Numbered from the stretch's first letter, positions 42,024-51,700 are shown. The stretch: 64,000 nt of DNA from Amycolatopsis alkalitolerans (GCF_006152065.1 NZ_VDFW01000002.1:310001-374000), one strand, 5' to 3'. Numbers and translations are program-made. The notes: generated from the sequence alone by a model not told the origin.

Positions 42024-42032
42024 TCGCGGCCC

Positions 42033-42061
42033 GTGGCGCCCGCCCCTGCGGCGGGCGCCAC
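42033..42061. terminator. Bidirectional terminator hairpin
   Basis: GTGGCGCCCGCC (42033-42044) and GGCGGGCGCCAC (42050-42061) form a perfect 12 bp stem with 5 nt loop, between the convergent tautomerase and aminotransferase genes. Confidence 0.75.
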
Positions 42062-42111
42062 GACGGAAGCTGCGAGAAGACAATGCCGCGCCCTGGGATG
42101 AGTATCGGCGG

Positions 42112-43271
42112 TCAGTTCGCCGCGAATTCCGCGAGCCGGTCGAGCGCGGCCTCGAGCACGGGCACGTCGACCGCGTAGCTGAGGCGAATATGGTCAGGCG
42201 CGCCGAAGCCGCTGCCGGGTACGAGTCCGACCCCGGTGTCGGCGAGCAGCTGCGCGCAGAATTCGTCCGAGGTCTGGCACTGGTCGCCGAGCAGTTCGGC
42301 GACGTTCGGGAAGAGGTAGAACGCACCGGCCGGCACGGCGCAGCGGACCCCGGAGATCGACGCCAGCCGATGGTGGGCGAGGTCACGACGGGGGCGGTAG
42401 GACTTGATTTCGGCCCACGGCACGGAGTCCATGGCGCCGATGGCGGCGTACTGTGCGACGATCGAGACGTTCGAGGTCGCCTGGCCCTGGAGGCGCCGGA
42501 TGAGTTGCGTGATCGCCTGCGGCGCGGCCGTGTAGCCGACTCGCCAGCCGGTCATGGCGCAGCTATTGGACACCCCGTTGACGATGACGGTTCGGTCTTG
42601 GAGTTCCGGGCCGAGCGAGGCGATGCTGGGCACGGGGCTGTCGCCGTAGTGGAAGTACTCGTAGATCAGGTCCTCGACCACGTACAGATCGTGTCGGAGC
42701 ACCACTTCGGCGAGAGCTTCCAGTTCCGGCTTGCTGTAGGTGGCGCCGGTCGGGTTCGCCGGGCTGTTCAGCACGACCGCTTTCGTCTGCGGGGTCACCA
42801 CGGTCTCCAGCAGGTCGGCGGTCAGCGTGAAGCCTTCGCCGGTGGGCGCGATGACGGGCTCGGCACCGGTGAGACGTACCTGTTCCGGGTAGGTCACCCA
42901 GTACGGCGCGGGCACGATCACCTCGTCCCGTTCACCGCACAGGGCCAGGAAGGCGTTGAAGAGGGCGTGCTTGGCACCGTTCGCCACCACGATGTCGCCA
43001 GGGGCGTAGTCCAGATCGTTGTCCTCGGCCAGTTTGCGCTGGATCCGTTCCCGGAGCTCAGGGATGCCGGTGACATCGGTGTAGCGGTTACGTCCTTCCT
43101 CGATCGTTTTGCGCGCGTACTCGCGAGCCAGTTCGGGCATCGGGAAGTCGGGTTCACCGACGGAGAGGTTCAGCACTTCCTCACCTGCCACCTTGCGGGC
43201 GCCGAGCTGCGCGTTGAGCGAGAGGGTCGGCGAGGGGCGGGTCGCTGCGGCCCGAGCGAAAGGGGTTTCAT
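42112..43271 (-). pseudogene. Class I/II aminotransferase with N-terminal frameshift and no PLP lysine
   Basis: Longest open frame (42112-43191) starts late at MAGEEVLNLSVGEPDFP. The missing beginning (FARAAATRPSPTLSLNAQLG) is in frame upstream but separated by a one-base frameshift from the ATG at 43271, which overlaps the MFS stop (ATGA). AspAT-type motifs follow: LNSPANPTGATYSKPEL and VVEDLIYEYFHYG. The PLP-lysine motif reads VNGVSNSCAMTGWRVGY, where the family has SK, so the Schiff-base Lys is Asn (AAT codon at about 42572). Two independent defects argue for a dead aminotransferase. Confidence 0.85.
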
Positions 43272-44563
43272 GTCAGTGGCTTTCCCTTGGTCTCAGGGGT
43301 CAAGAGCGTGGTGATCAGGCCGATGGCGACCAGCAAGACGAGGTAAACGGAGAACAGCCAGTCCAGCTGGTGCGCATGCAGCCAGGTCAGCACGTAGGGG
43401 GCGGTGCCGCCGAAGATCGCGACCATCACCGAGTACGGGACGCCGACCCCGGAGGCGCGTACCTCGGTGGGGAACAGTTCGGCGAAGTAGGCGGGCATGA
43501 TCCCGACGAACGCGCCGAGGAAGAAGAGCGCGACGCCCATGAGCAGGCCCAGCCTGAGCGCCGAATCGTTGATCAGCGCCATCAACGGGAATGACAGCAC
43601 CAGGAACGCGATGCCGTAGGCGATGAAGATCGGTTTGCGGCCGAACCGGTCAGACAGCTTGCCCCACAACGGCAACGTGATCATGAAGAACGCGTTCGCC
43701 GCCACGGTGGCCCACAGCCCAGAGGTCGCGTCGACACCCTTGGCGCTGATGGCGAAACCGGAAATTCCGACCGCCCAGATGTAGTAGACGACCGTGACAC
43801 CCGCGGTGAGCCCGAGGATACGGACCAAGCTCGTCTTGTTGCGCCCCAAGGCACGCAGCAAATCGCGCGTGCTGCGGGTGCTCGTGCCTTCGGTGTAGAC
43901 GTCAGTCTCCTTCAGCGTGCGCCGCAGGTACAGACCGACCAGTCCGAGCCCACCGCCGATCAGGAATGGCACCCGCCAGGCCCAGTCCCGCAGCGCCTGT
44001 TCGCCGAACAGGCTGGATCCGGCCGCGCCGATCAGCGACGCCAGAACGATTCCAGCGGTGACCGAAATGTACAGGCTGGTTGACCACAGACCCCGGCGCG
44101 CGGTCGGTGCGATCTCCGCGACATAGGTGTAGGAGGCGGCGATCTCCCCACCGTGCGCGAGACCTTGCAGCAGACGGGCCAGCAGGAGAATGATGGCGGC
44201 GCCCACGCCGATCGCGGCGTGGGTCGGGGTGACGGCGATGACGAGACTCCCTGCCGCCATTGTGACCATGGACGTGGTGAGGGAGAACCGGCGGCCTCGC
44301 CGGTCAGCCAGCCAGCCGAAGAAGAAGCCTCCCAGCGGTCGCATCAGGAAACCTACTGCGAATACGGCCAGAGTGGACAGCAGCGCGCTGGTGGCATTGC
44401 CGCCGACGAAGAACTGCTTGGCGAAGAACGGCGCGAAGATGGCGTAGACGCTCCAGTCGTACCACTCGAGCGTGTTGCCGATCCCCGCCCCGAACAAGGT
44501 GCGGATCGTGCCGGGCGCGGTGCCCGCTGGCGCCGTCACTGGCGCCTGGTTGGGAGCCGTCAT
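43268..44563 (-). CDS. MFS transporter, metabolite:H+ symporter (MHS) family
   Basis: 431 residues with about 12 membrane helices. MHS signatures: GIGNTLEWYDWSVYAIFAPF near the start, the loop motif GWLADRRGRR, and the second-half repeat GKLSDRFGRKP. The family carries citrate, dicarboxylates and aromatic acids. In an operon with a TcuA-like dehydrogenase, so tricarballylate or a related polycarboxylate is possible. Ends overlapping the aminotransferase start. Confidence 0.93.
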   Translation of the reverse strand: MTAPNQAPVTAPAGTAPGTIRTLFGAGIGNTLEWYDWSVYAIFAPFFAKQFFVGGNATSALLSTLAVFAVGFLMRPLGGFFFGWLADRRGRRFSLTTSMVTMAAGSLVIAVTPTHAAIGVGAAIILLLARLLQGLAHGGEIAASYTYVAEIAPTARRGLWSTSLYISVTAGIVLASLIGAAGSSLFGEQALRDWAWRVPFLIGGGLGLVGLYLRRTLKETDVYTEGTSTRSTRDLLRALGRNKTSLVRILGLTAGVTVVYYIWAVGISGFAISAKGVDATSGLWATVAANAFFMITLPLWGKLSDRFGRKPIFIAYGIAFLVLSFPLMALINDSALRLGLLMGVALFFLGAFVGIMPAYFAELFPTEVRASGVGVPYSVMVAIFGGTAPYVLTWLHAHQLDWLFSVYLVLLVAIGLITTLLTPETKGKPLT

Positions 44564-44581
44564 GGGTCCTCCAGAAAACGG

Positions 44582-45958
44582 TCAGGCCGTGGCGGCCGCG
44601 ATGCCGGCCACGCGCCCGAACACCATGCCCCGCAACACGGACGTGCCGCCGGGATACTTGTCGTAGTAGATACCGGTGCACTCGCCCGCCGCGTACAAAC
44701 CGGGGATCGGAGCGCCCTGTTCACTGATCACCCGGGCTTCCGGGTCGGTCTCCAGGCCACCGAAGGTGAACACGATTGCGCACGCAACCGGGTAGGCCAG
44801 CAGCGGCGCCTCGTCGATCGGCAAAGCCCAGTTGCTCTTCGGCGGCGTGAGCCCCTCGGTGTGCTTGCCATCAGGCCGGCGCCAGTCGAACTCACCATCC
44901 ACAACGGACTTGTTGTACGCGGTGATGGTCTCGGCCAGCCGGTCCGCCGGCAGCCCGAGTGCCGAAGCGAGCTCAGCCAGACTGCCGGCGGTGATGGGCT
45001 TGCGGCTGGTCAGCACGCCTCGCTCGCGGTCGGCCACCCGCTCGAACTTGCGGTCGGTGATGAAGTAGGCGGTGCCACCCGGTTGCGACCACACTGCCCG
45101 TGCGGTGCTTTCGTAGGTTTCGTCGACGGTGCCGCGACCCTCGTCGATGAACCGTTCCCCGTCCTTGTTGACCAGGATGCCGTAGGGAAACACCATGACT
45201 AGCGCTTCGGGATTGTCGGCGCGCGGGTCGACCGGTTCGGCGTGAAAGCTGTCCCACTGCCCGCTACGCCGGGCACCGGCTTGCAGCGCCATGCGGATAC
45301 CCTCGCCCTTGTTTAGGGCGACACCGGGTGCGATCGGGATGAGCGTGCTGACGTCTCCCGGCAGCTCGTCAGCCAGCGCCGCCGGGTCGCCCTCGAACCC
45401 GCCGGACGCGAGGACCACCGCCCGTGCGGGCAGCACCTGCTCGCCGTCGGGACCAGTAACGACCACTCCCGTGACCCGGCCGTCCGCAGCGGTCACCAGA
45501 CTCCGCGCGGTCGTGTGATAGCGAAACTCGACCCCGAGTTTCTCCGCGACCGGACGGAGAGTGTTCAACAGTGCTTCGCCACCGCCATGTGGCTGCAGCC
45601 GCGGCCGGTTGCTGTTGACGAAATAGGTCGGGAAGCGCCGGAAGCGTACGCCGTGGCGCTGAATCCACTCCATTGTCTCGGGCAACCGATCGACAAGTGT
45701 CTCGATGTACTCCTTGGAAGTGCGATCGCCGGAGAATCCGACGACCTCCTCCACGAACGACTCGCTGGGCTCGTACACGTCGTCCAGGCGCAGGTACGCC
45801 GAGGTCCATTTGGTGTTGCCGCCCGCATCCAGCGGACCGGCCCGGTCCACCAGTACGACGGAGCCGCCTTGCTCGGCGGCCGAGACGGCAGCCGACAGGC
45901 CCGCGATACCCGCTCCAACCACCACGACGGGACTCGGCGACGATGCCGATGTTGTCAT
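44582..45958 (-). CDS. FAD-dependent dehydrogenase, TcuA/fumarate-reductase flavoprotein type
   Basis: 458 residues from ATG 45958. N-terminal FAD fold VVVVGAGIAGLSAAVSAAEQ, GGNTKWTSAYLR, AVVLASGGFEGDP, and C-terminal FGGLETDPEARVI with GLYAAGECTG. Closest pattern to soluble fumarate-reductase flavoproteins such as tricarballylate dehydrogenase, which makes cis-aconitate. 22 nt downstream of the aldehyde dehydrogenase and 18 nt upstream of the MHS transporter gene. Confidence 0.88.
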   Translation of the reverse strand: MTTSASSPSPVVVVGAGIAGLSAAVSAAEQGGSVVLVDRAGPLDAGGNTKWTSAYLRLDDVYEPSESFVEEVVGFSGDRTSKEYIETLVDRLPETMEWIQRHGVRFRRFPTYFVNSNRPRLQPHGGGEALLNTLRPVAEKLGVEFRYHTTARSLVTAADGRVTGVVVTGPDGEQVLPARAVVLASGGFEGDPAALADELPGDVSTLIPIAPGVALNKGEGIRMALQAGARRSGQWDSFHAEPVDPRADNPEALVMVFPYGILVNKDGERFIDEGRGTVDETYESTARAVWSQPGGTAYFITDRKFERVADRERGVLTSRKPITAGSLAELASALGLPADRLAETITAYNKSVVDGEFDWRRPDGKHTEGLTPPKSNWALPIDEAPLLAYPVACAIVFTFGGLETDPEARVISEQGAPIPGLYAAGECTGIYYDKYPGGTSVLRGMVFGRVAGIAAATA

Positions 45959-45980
45959 GCTCTTCTCCTTGGACGGCGCG

Positions 45981-47498
45981 TCAGGCGCGGGGGTTGAAGG
46001 GGTCCTTGACGCCCTGGCCGGTGTCCACCCAGACGCTCTTTTCCTCGGTGTACTCGCGCAGCGCATCGGCGCCGTTCTCGCGGCCAAGACCGCTTTGCTT
46101 GTAGCCGCCGAATGGGGTGGCGTATGAGGTCTTGCGGTAGTTGTTGATCCACACCGTGCCAGCGCGCAGCCGACTCGCGACCCGGTGGGCCCGCTGCACG
46201 TTTCCAGTCCATATTCCGGCGGCCAGACCGAACTGGGTCTCGTTGGCGATGCGCACGGCCTCGTCCTCGTCGTGGAACCGGATGAGTGAGGCGATGGGAC
46301 CGAAGACCTCCTCCTGCGCGATCCGCATGTCGTTGGTGACATCGGCGAACACGGTGGGCCGGACGAACAGGCCATCGGGGAAACCGTCTACCTCCGCCCG
46401 CGTACCTCCGGCGACCAGCCGCGCCCCGTCGGACTTGGCGATGTCGATGTAGGAGAGCACCTTCTCGAACTGCGGGCGGCACGCGACTGTGCCCATCTCG
46501 CTGGCCGGGTTCTGCGGGTCACCGACCTTGATCGCCTCGGCGCGCCGCACGAACTCCTCCACCACCTGGTCGTACATGGTGTCCTGCACCAGGATGCGGG
46601 AGCCGGCCATGCAGGTTTGGCCGCTGGCGCCGAAGATCCCCGCGACCAGGCCGTTGATTGCGCTGGTGAGGTCGGCGTCGCTGAAGACGATGTTGGGCGA
46701 CTTGCCACCCAGCTCCAGCGACACCCGCTTGAGCGTCTTGCCGGCCTGGGAAGCGATCGCCTGCCCCGTGGCGGTCGAGCCGGTGAAGGCGATCTTGTCC
46801 ACGCCAGGGTGCCCGGTCAGTGCGCTGCCCGAGGGGCTGCCCAGGCCGGTGACGACGTTGAACACGCCCGGTGGCAGCCCGGCCTCGGCTGCAAGCTCGG
46901 CGAAGCGGATCGCCGACACCGGAGTCACCTCCGACGGCTTCGCGATCACGGTGTTGCCCGCGGCAAGGGCCGGACCGAGCTTCCACACCAGCAGCAGCAG
47001 CGGCGAGTTCCACGGAGTGATCGCAGCGACCACACCAAGCGGCTCTCGCACGGTGTAGTTGAGCATTTGCTTGACGTGCAACGGATTGGTGCTGCCGGTC
47101 GGCATCTGCGCCAGCCCGGCATAGTAGTTGAAGTACTCGGGCATGAGCTTGGCCTGCCCGACCATCTCACGGATCAGCTTGCCGTTCTCGTTGACCTGTA
47201 GCTGGGCGATTTCCTCGGCGTTGTCGGCGATCGCCTCGCCGAAGCGGATCAGGAATTTCGCGCGGTCGGCCGCGCGGTAGCCGAGCCAGTCACCTTCCTC
47301 GAACGCCGAGCGGGCGGACTCCACCGCCATGTCGACATCCTTCACCGACGCGTTCGGCACCTGGGCCCAAACCTTGCCGGTCGCGGGATTCACGACGTCG
47401 AGATACTCGCCGTCCACCGGGGCGATCTGCTGATTGCCGATGAACAGGCCATAGCGAGTGACACCGGCCACGGAGGTGCCCGGCAGCGACTGGGACAT
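45981..47498 (-). CDS. NAD(P)-dependent aldehyde dehydrogenase
   Basis: 505 residues from ATG 47498. Catalytic Glu in LELGGKSPNI, nucleophile Cys in FGASGQTCMAGSR, cofactor loop FTGSTATGQAI, and ITPWNSPLLLLVWKLGPALA. Full-length family member with no visible defect. First gene of the leftward operon, divergent from the GntR gene. Confidence 0.95.
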   Translation of the reverse strand: MSQSLPGTSVAGVTRYGLFIGNQQIAPVDGEYLDVVNPATGKVWAQVPNASVKDVDMAVESARSAFEEGDWLGYRAADRAKFLIRFGEAIADNAEEIAQLQVNENGKLIREMVGQAKLMPEYFNYYAGLAQMPTGSTNPLHVKQMLNYTVREPLGVVAAITPWNSPLLLLVWKLGPALAAGNTVIAKPSEVTPVSAIRFAELAAEAGLPPGVFNVVTGLGSPSGSALTGHPGVDKIAFTGSTATGQAIASQAGKTLKRVSLELGGKSPNIVFSDADLTSAINGLVAGIFGASGQTCMAGSRILVQDTMYDQVVEEFVRRAEAIKVGDPQNPASEMGTVACRPQFEKVLSYIDIAKSDGARLVAGGTRAEVDGFPDGLFVRPTVFADVTNDMRIAQEEVFGPIASLIRFHDEDEAVRIANETQFGLAAGIWTGNVQRAHRVASRLRAGTVWINNYRKTSYATPFGGYKQSGLGRENGADALREYTEEKSVWVDTGQGVKDPFNPRA

Positions 47499-47540
47499 GG
47501 TGCGCCTTTCTCGTCGTCGATGACGGCGCTGACGATAGAT

Positions 47541-47576
47541 TATTGTCCCACAATATGTCAATCCGAATGTATTGAC
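47541..47576. promoter_or_regulatory. GntR-type operators overlapping the ALDH promoter
   Basis: TATTGT-CCC-ACAATA (47541-47555) is a perfect inverted repeat matching the FadR-subfamily TTGT-N3-ACAA pattern. A second repeat GTCAAT-N8-ATTGAC spans 47557-47576. On the minus strand TTGACA (47561-47556) is a -35 box for ALDH, and the first palindrome fills the spacer to a -10-like TCTATC, so a bound repressor would block RNA polymerase. Confidence 0.72.
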
Positions 47577-47654
47577 CTGCATATATGTCCAAACGGAGCT
47601 AAGATCTCGGCATCGGTTTTTGACCTACAATCGGGCAACAAGTAGGCTAGCGCC

Positions 47655-48302
47655 GTGAAGGTGATCCATGCGGCGGCCCCGGTCCGTGCCCAGACGGTCG
47701 ACACCATCCGGGCCGAGATCATCAGCGGTGCGCTCAAACCCGGACAGCGGCTCGTCGAACGCGAACTGTGCGAGCAACTGGACGTGTCACGCAACACCAT
47801 CCGTGAGGCCTGCCGCCAGCTGGAAGCCGAGGGTTTCCTCGTCATCCCGCCCCATAAAGGCCCGACCGTCGCTCAGCTCAGCGACGATGAAGCTCGCGCG
47901 ATCTACGAGGTGCGCGAAGCCTTGGAATGCTTCGCCGTGCGACTGTTCGTCGAACGGGCTTCCGACGAGATGCTGAACCGGCTAAAGGACACGCTCGCCA
48001 AGCTCAAGGCAGCGCACCAATCCGGCCGGGTCTCGCGCATGCTCAGCACGAAGAACAGGTTCTACGACGCGCTGTACTCCGGGGCCGGAAACGACGTTTT
48101 GCACGCACAGGCCCGGCTCCTGCACGGCAGGCTAGCCCAGCTGCGCGCCCGTTCACTGGAACATCAGGGCCGTCCGCAGTCCAGCATCGAGGAGATCGAG
48201 GAAGTCGTGGAACACATCGCCGCACGGGACGCGGACAGAGCGAGCGAGCTATGGCGGGACCACATCCGCAACGCTGCGGCCACAGCGCTGGCCCCGATCT
48301 GA
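47655..48302 (+). CDS. GntR/FadR-family transcriptional regulator (FCD)
   Basis: 215 residues from GTG 47655. N-terminal winged HTH: IISGALKPGQRLVERELCEQ, LDVSRNTIREACRQLEAEGF. C-terminal all-helical FCD effector domain. Divergent from the ALDH/TcuA-like/MFS/aminotransferase operon with palindromes between, so almost certainly its local regulator, releasing DNA on binding a pathway acid. Confidence 0.94.
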   Translation: MKVIHAAAPVRAQTVDTIRAEIISGALKPGQRLVERELCEQLDVSRNTIREACRQLEAEGFLVIPPHKGPTVAQLSDDEARAIYEVREALECFAVRLFVERASDEMLNRLKDTLAKLKAAHQSGRVSRMLSTKNRFYDALYSGAGNDVLHAQARLLHGRLAQLRARSLEHQGRPQSSIEEIEEVVEHIAARDADRASELWRDHIRNAAATALAPI

Positions 48303-48723
48303 CCGAACGTCCTATCGGGACACAGGAAGTCTCGGACTTCAAGACAACAGCGGCGCAAGCGCGCCGAGCAGTACCAACGTTGTGCCGCCGCACCAGTCCG
48401 CGTCCGCATCGGGCACAGGGAATACCGGGTTGAGGGCCGTGAACAACTCATCGAACCGGTCTCTGCTGGAGGTCGCCGGCGACGACTGCGAATCACCGGT
48501 CATGTTCAGGGAAGGCACCCAGTCGACGAGCGAGTCGACCCGGCGGCGGAGGCGTGTCGACGCTCACGATTTTCATGGGCGCCGACACAAGCATCTCCCG
48601 ACGACGAAACGTCAAACAAGTCCTGAGACCACACAGCACGCTTTCCGTGATGGGCCCCGGGTCTTGCGTGCCCGGCCGGGTGGTTGATCATGTCCGCGGT
48701 GTGTTGATCTTGATCTTGTTTCG
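48303..48723. other. Gene-free stretch between GntR and ISL3 remnant
   Basis: 421 nt with short frames only; none resembles a known protein. It may include the left end of the ISL3-type element (ACCACACAGCACGC to GGTTGATCATG), but I cannot place its inverted repeat. Confidence 0.4.
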
Positions 48724-49220
48724 GTGCTGTGGCCGCATCTGGCTCGGGTACGGATCGAGGCGGTGTCGGCTGCTGGCGGTGCGGTGCAGATCCGGGCCAG
48801 GACCAGGAGCGCTTCGGCGGCGTGTTCAGGGTGCGGGTCGGTGTCCGAGCGGGTGCACAGTCGCTACGAGCGCCGCCTGTCCGACACCGCGTCGGCGGGC
48901 CGTGAGGTGCTGATTCGGCTGACTGTCCGCCGGTTGTTCTGCGACAACGCCGACTGCGCGAAGACGACCTTCGCCGAGCAGGTGCCCGGCCTGGCCGCGC
49001 GCTATGCCCGGCGCACCACGGTTTTGGAGCGAGTGCTGTGCGCGGTCGGGTTGGCGTTGGGCGGTCGGGCTGGGGCACGGTTGACCTGGCACCTGGCGGC
49101 GTCGGTGAGCCGGATGACCTTGGTGCGCATGGTGCGGGCGCAATCGGATCCCGACCGGCCGACGCCGCGCGTGCTGGGGGTGGATGACTTCGCCCTGCGC
49201 CGCGGCCACCGCTTCGGGGT
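48724..49220 (+). pseudogene. ISL3-family transposase, truncated
   Basis: GTG 48724 opens WPHLARVRIEAVSAAGGAVQ, then the ISL3 zinc-binding N-terminus with SACSGCGSVSERVHSRYERR and RLFCDNADCAKTTFAEQVPG. Homology reaches the first catalytic aspartates (VLGVDDFALRRGHRFG) and then ends near 49220. The other two-thirds, with the remaining DDE residues, are absent, so the element cannot move itself. Confidence 0.82.
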
Positions 49221-49488
49221 CAGCCCCCCGCAAAACGATCGTGCCGGATCCATGCACCACCACAACCTCGCCGGTTGTCGACCGACACCCATCCGGAAAG
49301 CACGCTGTTCGCGGCCACCACAGTGGTATCGACTACCCCTTTGGTCACCCCGGTCGAGTCCGGACCGAGCAGCACCCTGATAGTTGTACTGAAACATGAT
49401 TGTAAGCATAATTAGATACCTGTGCAGACGCGGGGGTCTGCCCAGGAGCGGGATTGACGGCTACCGATGACGATAGTGAGGGTTTCTT
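49221..49488. other. Unassigned stretch between ISL3 remnant and FAH gene
   Basis: 268 nt. One plus frame (about 49280-49401) reads like a protein tail (STLFAATTVVSTTPLVTPVE, then SGPSSTLIVVLKHD) and ends with a stop. No start or family can be named. The right part should hold the promoter of the FAH gene. Confidence 0.3.
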
Positions 49489-50475
49489 GTGAAGCTGGTG
49501 TGTTATACCTCGGAGGCGGGTGCACCGCGTCTGGGTGTCGTCATCGACGACGAGGTTCACGATGCCTCGCGGCTGCTCGGTGGTCAGGTGATCCGGGACG
49601 TGCAGGAGCTGCTGGAGCTCGGGGACAAGGCTGACCGCCTGCGTGACGTCGTCTCGTCCGACCGAGCCCGCCGTGCGTCGGCTCCGGTGGCCGAGCCGAT
49701 GTTGATGTCACCGGTGCTCAGGCCGCCGAACATCCGCGACCACATCGCCTTCGAAGAGCACGCGACCAGGAACTTCACCCGTGAGCTTGCCCCGGTCTGG
49801 TACCGGCGGCCGATTCACTACTACAGCAACACTGCCCGATTGGTCGGGCATGACGGGCCTGTGGTGACCCCCGCGACGGAGCGGCTGGACTACGAGCTCG
49901 AGATCGCCGCGGTCATCGGGCGTGAAGTCTCCGACGCCACCGCCGATGACGCCCTTTCCGCCATCTTCGGCTTCACCATCTTCAACGACTGGAGCGCACG
50001 GGACCTGCAGCCCGACGAAATGGCTTACGGTCTGGGCCCGTCGAAGGGCAAGGACTTCGCGAGTTCTGTCGGGCCGGCCGTGGTGACCGCCGACGAGCTG
50101 GCAGCGCACCTGCGTGAAGGCGTGCTGCACCTGACGTGCGTGGTGCGTGTCAACGGGCAGACCTGGGCTGAGAGCAACTCGAAGAATCAGTACCACTCGT
50201 GGACCACCATGATCGTCCACGCTTCGCAGGACAGCCGGCTGCTTCCGGGAGATCTGCTGGCCAGCGGCACTGTGGGCGGATGCTCGATCGGTGAAGCCAT
50301 CCGGCTCGGCAAACCGGCGCACTACCTCGAGCCAGGCGACGTCGTGGAGCTGGAGGTGGAGGGAATCGGCGTGCTCCGCAACACTATTCGGGAGCCGGTA
50401 GCACCCGTCGCACGCCGGCCGTTCAGGGCGCACGAGCTGCCCCCGATGCCGCAGCCGATCAAGCACGACGCCTGA
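49489..50475 (+). CDS. Fumarylacetoacetate hydrolase-family protein
   Basis: 328 residues from GTG 49489. FAH core: FEEHATRNF, the metal-binding ELDYELEIAAVIGREV-type Glu pair (LDYELEIAAVIG), FNDWSARDLQ (Asp) and GPSKGKDFASSVGP, SGTVGGCSIGEA. The family hydrolyses beta-diketone acids such as fumarylpyruvate or acylpyruvates, or acts as oxaloacetate decarboxylase. It could complete ring degradation started elsewhere in the window. Converges on the E2 gene across a strong hairpin. Confidence 0.92.
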   Translation: MKLVCYTSEAGAPRLGVVIDDEVHDASRLLGGQVIRDVQELLELGDKADRLRDVVSSDRARRASAPVAEPMLMSPVLRPPNIRDHIAFEEHATRNFTRELAPVWYRRPIHYYSNTARLVGHDGPVVTPATERLDYELEIAAVIGREVSDATADDALSAIFGFTIFNDWSARDLQPDEMAYGLGPSKGKDFASSVGPAVVTADELAAHLREGVLHLTCVVRVNGQTWAESNSKNQYHSWTTMIVHASQDSRLLPGDLLASGTVGGCSIGEAIRLGKPAHYLEPGDVVELEVEGIGVLRNTIREPVAPVARRPFRAHELPPMPQPIKHDA

Positions 50476-50481
50476 TCGCCG

Positions 50482-50524
50482 GATGGCGCGGCCGCGATGC
50501 TCCGAGCATCGCGGCCGCGCCATC
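50482..50524. terminator. Very strong bidirectional terminator
   Basis: 21 nt arms (50482-50502 and 50504-50524), exact reverse complements, separated by one base. Each arm begins or ends with GATGGCGCGGCCGCG. Located between the convergent FAH and E2 genes. Confidence 0.82.
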
Positions 50525-50536
50525 CCGAGATCGCGG

Positions 50537-51700
50537 CTACGGCTTGAGGTCGGCTTCGAACTGCGCTTCCTCGAGCCGCTTCCGCACGACGGTGAGGAAC
50601 CGGCCAGCGGCATGCCGATCGACCCGCCGCGCGTGTGCGATCAGAGAAATGGTGCTCACCGAGCTGATCGTGATGGTGTCCTCGCCTCGCGGCCCCTCGA
50701 CGATCCTTGGCCGTTTCACGACCGCGCCCATACCGAGACTCGCGGTTTGGTCCTCGCGCAACGCGGGTGTGTCGACGAGCACCCCTGCGTCCCCTTCGAC
50801 CGCCGCTATCGAGAACGTCGCGGCCGCGGTCGTGGTCGCTCCCGAGCCTGTTGCCGCCGCCCGGGCCAGCCCCGCGACGTTGAGCCGGTCGGCGTACTCG
50901 ACCACGACGCCGTCAGTATGGCCATCCGTGGCGATGCCCAGGTTGATCGGCCCCGATGCGGCCGGGGCAAGCGCGGGCACTTTCCGCACGGCATCGACGA
51001 CCGCCTGGGCCAGGAACGCGAGAATGGTCAGATCCACGCTTTCCCTCGCGGCGAAGCCCGGCCCGAACCGGTCGCGGAGTGATACCAGCCTCGTGACGTC
51101 GACTTCCTGCTGGAGGATGATCACCGACCCGGCCACCGAGGTCGGCGCGGGTGGCGGTTGCCCGGCGCCGGTGACCGTTTGCCGTGCGGCCGGCGCTTGC
51201 CGGACGCCGGTGGGCACCGCCCGCGGAGCGTGCGCCGGTTTGCTCAGTGGACCGGGCTGCCAGGGCTCGGCCCCCGCGGCCGCGAGGACGTCCTGTTTCC
51301 GGATCCGGCCGCCCGGCCCGCCTCCCCGCAACATGTGCAGCGCGATACCGTGTTCTCGCGCCAAGGCCCGCACCTCGGGCGTTGCGAGCACGACGGTCCC
51401 GCTGTTGCCGGCTGCCGGTCGTGTCGGTTGCGGGGGCGGCGCCGCCTGTTCGACAGCGCAGGCTCCCTCGGCGACGACGGCGAGGTCGCCGCCGACCGCG
51501 ACGGTTTCGTCCTGACCGGCGATGATCTTCTCGATGACGCCCGTAACCGGGCTGGGGATCTCGGTGTCGACCTTGTCTGTCGCGACCTCGAGCAACGGCT
51601 CGCCTTCTTCGACGAGGTCACCCTCCTTCTTGAGCCACTGCAAGATCGTGCCTTGGGTGACACTCTCGCCGAGGGCAGGCATCTGAACCTGGACAGACAT
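50537..51700 (-). CDS. 2-Oxoacid/acetoin dehydrogenase E2 acyltransferase with degenerate active site
   Basis: 387 residues from ATG 51700. Lipoyl domain with the lipoyl-lysine motif VATDKVDTEIPSP (about residue 42), a Pro/Ala linker, peripheral-subunit-binding domain TPEVRALAREHGIALHMLRG, and a catalytic domain about 200 residues long. The E2 catalytic motif DHRxxDG near the C-terminus reads AHARRVDRHAAGRFL, so the His and Gly are not in place. May be structural, a lipoyl carrier, or dying. The E1 genes lie 5 kb away at 56612-58641, and no E3 gene is in the window. Confidence 0.86.
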   Translation of the reverse strand: MSVQVQMPALGESVTQGTILQWLKKEGDLVEEGEPLLEVATDKVDTEIPSPVTGVIEKIIAGQDETVAVGGDLAVVAEGACAVEQAAPPPQPTRPAAGNSGTVVLATPEVRALAREHGIALHMLRGGGPGGRIRKQDVLAAAGAEPWQPGPLSKPAHAPRAVPTGVRQAPAARQTVTGAGQPPPAPTSVAGSVIILQQEVDVTRLVSLRDRFGPGFAARESVDLTILAFLAQAVVDAVRKVPALAPAASGPINLGIATDGHTDGVVVEYADRLNVAGLARAAATGSGATTTAAATFSIAAVEGDAGVLVDTPALREDQTASLGMGAVVKRPRIVEGPRGEDTITISSVSTISLIAHARRVDRHAAGRFLTVVRKRLEEAQFEADLKP

